NCBI GenBank assembly: GCA_003576705.1
Contig: QOZS01000020.1
Span: forward strand, 1-64,000
Direction of reading: 5' to 3'
DNA: 64,000 bases
From: Desertibaculum subflavum
GTDB lineage: Bacteria; Pseudomonadota; Alphaproteobacteria; Ferrovibrionales; Ferrovibrionaceae
Of the stretch, positions 62,468 to 64,000 are shown one piece after another; positions within the stretch are counted from its first letter, which is position 1, and each line of letters starts with the position of its first letter. The notes below the pieces were generated by a model. The model ran no database searches. It saw nothing but the letters and a program-made list of their open reading frames with translations, and was not told the origin of the DNA. The translations under genes and the position numbers were made by a program.

Positions 62468-63109
62468 TCAGTCCTCTGCCGCCGCCTTCAGCTGGCGGAA
62501 CTCGTCGAGCGAAAGGCGCGGCATCTCGAACAGGTCGGTCGTGCGCGCGTACCAGCCGGTACCGTGCATGCGGCCGATCAGCCGCATCTTCTCGGTATGG
62601 ACCCTCAGCTTCTCGGCATCGATCAGCTCGTCGCGAATATGCGCCGTCAGCACCTCGCCCACCACCAGGTTGCGACCGATGCCGAGCTCGAGATTGGCCA
62701 ACCGTCGGCATTCGAAACTGACCGGCGATTCCGCGATCCGGGGCGGCCGGACCTTGAGCGAGGGAGCCGCGGTGAGGCCGGCCTCTTTCAGCTCGTCCAC
62801 CTCGGGCGGGAAATCGACGGCGCAGATGTTCATGGCGTTCGCGATATCCTCGTCCACGAGGTTGACCACGAACTCGCCGGTATCGCGGATATTGCGGGCC
62901 GTATCCTTGAGCGCGCCGGGCACCGCGTTCACGCACATCATCACCGCCGCCGGCTCGTCGCAGACCGCGTTGAAGAAGCTGAACGGCGCTGCGTTGACGA
63001 CCCCTTGCAGATCGACCGTGGTGGCGAGCGCGATGGGGCGGGGAACCACGGTTGAGACCAGGAGCTTGTAGCGCTCGTGGGTGGTGAGCTTGGCATAGTC
63101 GATCTGCAT
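62468..63109 (-). CDS. flavin reductase-like domain protein
   Basis: A 213-residue FMN-binding split-barrel protein of the flavin-reductase-like family: VSTVVPRPIALATTVDLQGV and NAAPFSFFNAVCDEPAAVMM form the flavin site, DTARNIRDTGEFVVNLV follows. These proteins reduce free flavin or act as flavoprotein oxidoreductases. The start at 63109 has GGAGG 5 nt upstream on the minus strand. No monooxygenase partner is adjacent. Confidence 0.9.
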   Translation of the reverse strand: MQIDYAKLTTHERYKLLVSTVVPRPIALATTVDLQGVVNAAPFSFFNAVCDEPAAVMMCVNAVPGALKDTARNIRDTGEFVVNLVDEDIANAMNICAVDFPPEVDELKEAGLTAAPSLKVRPPRIAESPVSFECRRLANLELGIGRNLVVGEVLTAHIRDELIDAEKLRVHTEKMRLIGRMHGTGWYARTTDLFEMPRLSLDEFRQLKAAAED

Positions 63110-63275
63110 GCATCCTCCGCGGGCGGACGGGCCCGTTGACCTCAGGCTAGCAGCATTCGGGGCTTCCCCCGAGCGGCGGATGATGCAAGTCTGCGCCCCC
63201 CGCGCGCCATCGTGCCCGCCCCTCGCCGGCCCCCGTTCCCGGGACCGGCCGCCGGCAATGACTTGAGGAGCCGCC

Positions 63276-64000
63276 ATGCCGCGAGCCCGCGCCCTGATTT
63301 TCTGTTTTTTCGCCGTTCTCCTGATGGCGGCCGTCTCGCCGTCTCGCGCCGCCGAACCGTCTGCGACCGCGCCCACGGCGGGGGAGCTGGAAGCCCTGGT
63401 CACCACCATCGAGGATCCGGCCGCGCGCGAGAAGCTGGTCGGCCAGCTCAAGGCCCTGATCGCTGCCCAGCGCCAGGCCGCAGCGCCCGAGGAGGATGAG
63501 GAGATCGGGTCCGGCATCGTCGCCGACCTGTCGCGCCGCCTCGCCCGGGCGAGCCAGTCGGTCGCCTCGGCCGCCGAGGCGCTGCGCGACGCGCCGCAGA
63601 TCTCGCGCTGGCTGCAACGCCAAGTCGACGACCCCGCTGCCATCGCGCGCTGGAAGGCGGTGGCGCTGTATCTGGTGCTGGCGCTCGCCGCCGGCTTCAT
63701 TCTGGAATGGCTCGCCCGCCTGTTGCTGCGCCGGCCGCAACGTGCCGCCCTCCCGCGCGGCGATGAAGGCTGGCTCACCCGCTCCGGCCTGGTGCTGGTG
63801 GCAATCGTGCTGGACCTGATGCCGCTGGTGGCCTTCGCGGCGGGCGCTTACGGCGTGCTTGCCGCTGCGGATCCGCCGCGTGTCGCCCGCCTGGTCGCCA
63901 TCACGATCGCCAATGCCTATCTGCTCGCCTCCATGGCCATGGTGCTGGCGAACTGGTTGCTGAACCCGCCGATCCCGGCGGCGAAGCTGCACCGCCTGAG
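63276..64000 (+). CDS. MscS-type mechanosensitive channel, N-terminal part (partial)
   Basis: Opens at ATG 63276 (GAGGAG 7 nt upstream) and stays open for 241 codons to the window end. A signal peptide (about 1-25) precedes a periplasmic coiled-coil region (ELEALVTTIEDPAAREKLVG) and then at least three transmembrane helices (about 131-150, 170-192, 203-226). The layout and EWLARLLLRRPQRAAL resemble the N-terminal part of large MscS family members such as YbiO; the MscS core is beyond the window. Assignment is therefore tentative. Confidence 0.65.
   Translation, partial: MPRARALIFCFFAVLLMAAVSPSRAAEPSATAPTAGELEALVTTIEDPAAREKLVGQLKALIAAQRQAAAPEEDEEIGSGIVADLSRRLARASQSVASAAEALRDAPQISRWLQRQVDDPAAIARWKAVALYLVLALAAGFILEWLARLLLRRPQRAALPRGDEGWLTRSGLVLVAIVLDLMPLVAFAAGAYGVLAAADPPRVARLVAITIANAYLLASMAMVLANWLLNPPIPAAKLHRL

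Overview
The window is GC-rich, densely packed chromosomal DNA from an alphaproteobacterium, most likely a Rhodospirillales-type organism. The support is gene order and family content rather than any marker gene: aroA-cmk-rpsA-sppA-ihfB-lapA, murA-DUF2948-his-UPF0262-phosphatase, cobS-cobT behind a J-domain gene, rluD-rpoH, and TIGR02300 next to tRNA-Ala. No rRNA, prophage, integrase, insertion sequence with transposase, or CRISPR array is visible. No stretch above 300 bases lacks a gene; the longest gaps are 56802-57072 and 27112-27332, and both hold inverted repeats described below.

Layout. 1-3.6 kb: aerobic cobaltochelatase subunits CobT and CobS with a J-domain protein, on the minus strand. 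3.7-6.8 kb: dCTP deaminase, a TPR-methyltransferase fusion, an SDR-like protein. 6.9-11.5 kb: a tightly coupled plus-strand operon murA-DUF2948-hisG-hisD-UPF0262-LMW phosphatase. 11.5-14 kb: a small membrane protein, an SDR and a CoA transferase. 14-19 kb: ettA, a basic stress-type protein, sodC, and a translationally coupled flavin amine oxidase / ornithine-cyclodeaminase pair. 18.7-24.3 kb: housekeeping block aroA-cmk-rpsA-sppA-ihfB-lapA (minus). 24.4-28.1 kb: TIGR02300, tRNA-Ala(GGC) with terminator, then WalW-type deacetylase, glycosyltransferase and a PEP-CTERM protein. 28.2-31.9 kb: MFS transporter, TauD-type dioxygenase, serine hydrolase, SCP2 protein.

32-40.2 kb is the most distinctive part: an SDR, carboxylase beta subunit, two tandem acyl-CoA dehydrogenases, an enoyl-CoA hydratase and a biotin carboxylase alpha subunit, in the order of Pseudomonas atuBCDEF (acyclic terpene catabolism through geranyl-CoA carboxylase). 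Its promoter carries a near-perfect palindrome of the LiuR type, and a DUF559 nuclease-fold gene bracketed by inverted palindromic repeats sits inside the operon as a compact putative selfish element.

40.2-47.5 kb: SUMF1-like protein, rsmB, a periplasmic protein, and an RND efflux permease/adaptor pair with a palindromic operator candidate. 47.6-53.5 kb: rpoH followed by three co-directional genes, one resembling EpmC; rluD head-to-head with DUF6476-JAMM-threonine aldolase. 53.6-58.4 kb: PAS protein, flavin oxidoreductase, acyl-CoA ligase, TTC38-like TPR protein. 58.4-64 kb: DUF6644/DUF6152 pair, an ECF sigma/anti-sigma pair followed by sulfite dehydrogenase and cytochrome c with an ECF-type promoter between them, a flavin reductase, and the start of an MscS-type channel cut by the window end.

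Convergent neighbours often share overlapping stop codons (five 4-nt tail-to-tail overlaps), and co-directional neighbours often overlap by 1, 4 or 11 nt, so the genome is strongly compacted. Starts were chosen from ribosome-binding sites, family lengths and neighbour spacing. All functional calls come from motif recognition by eye; no database search was run.
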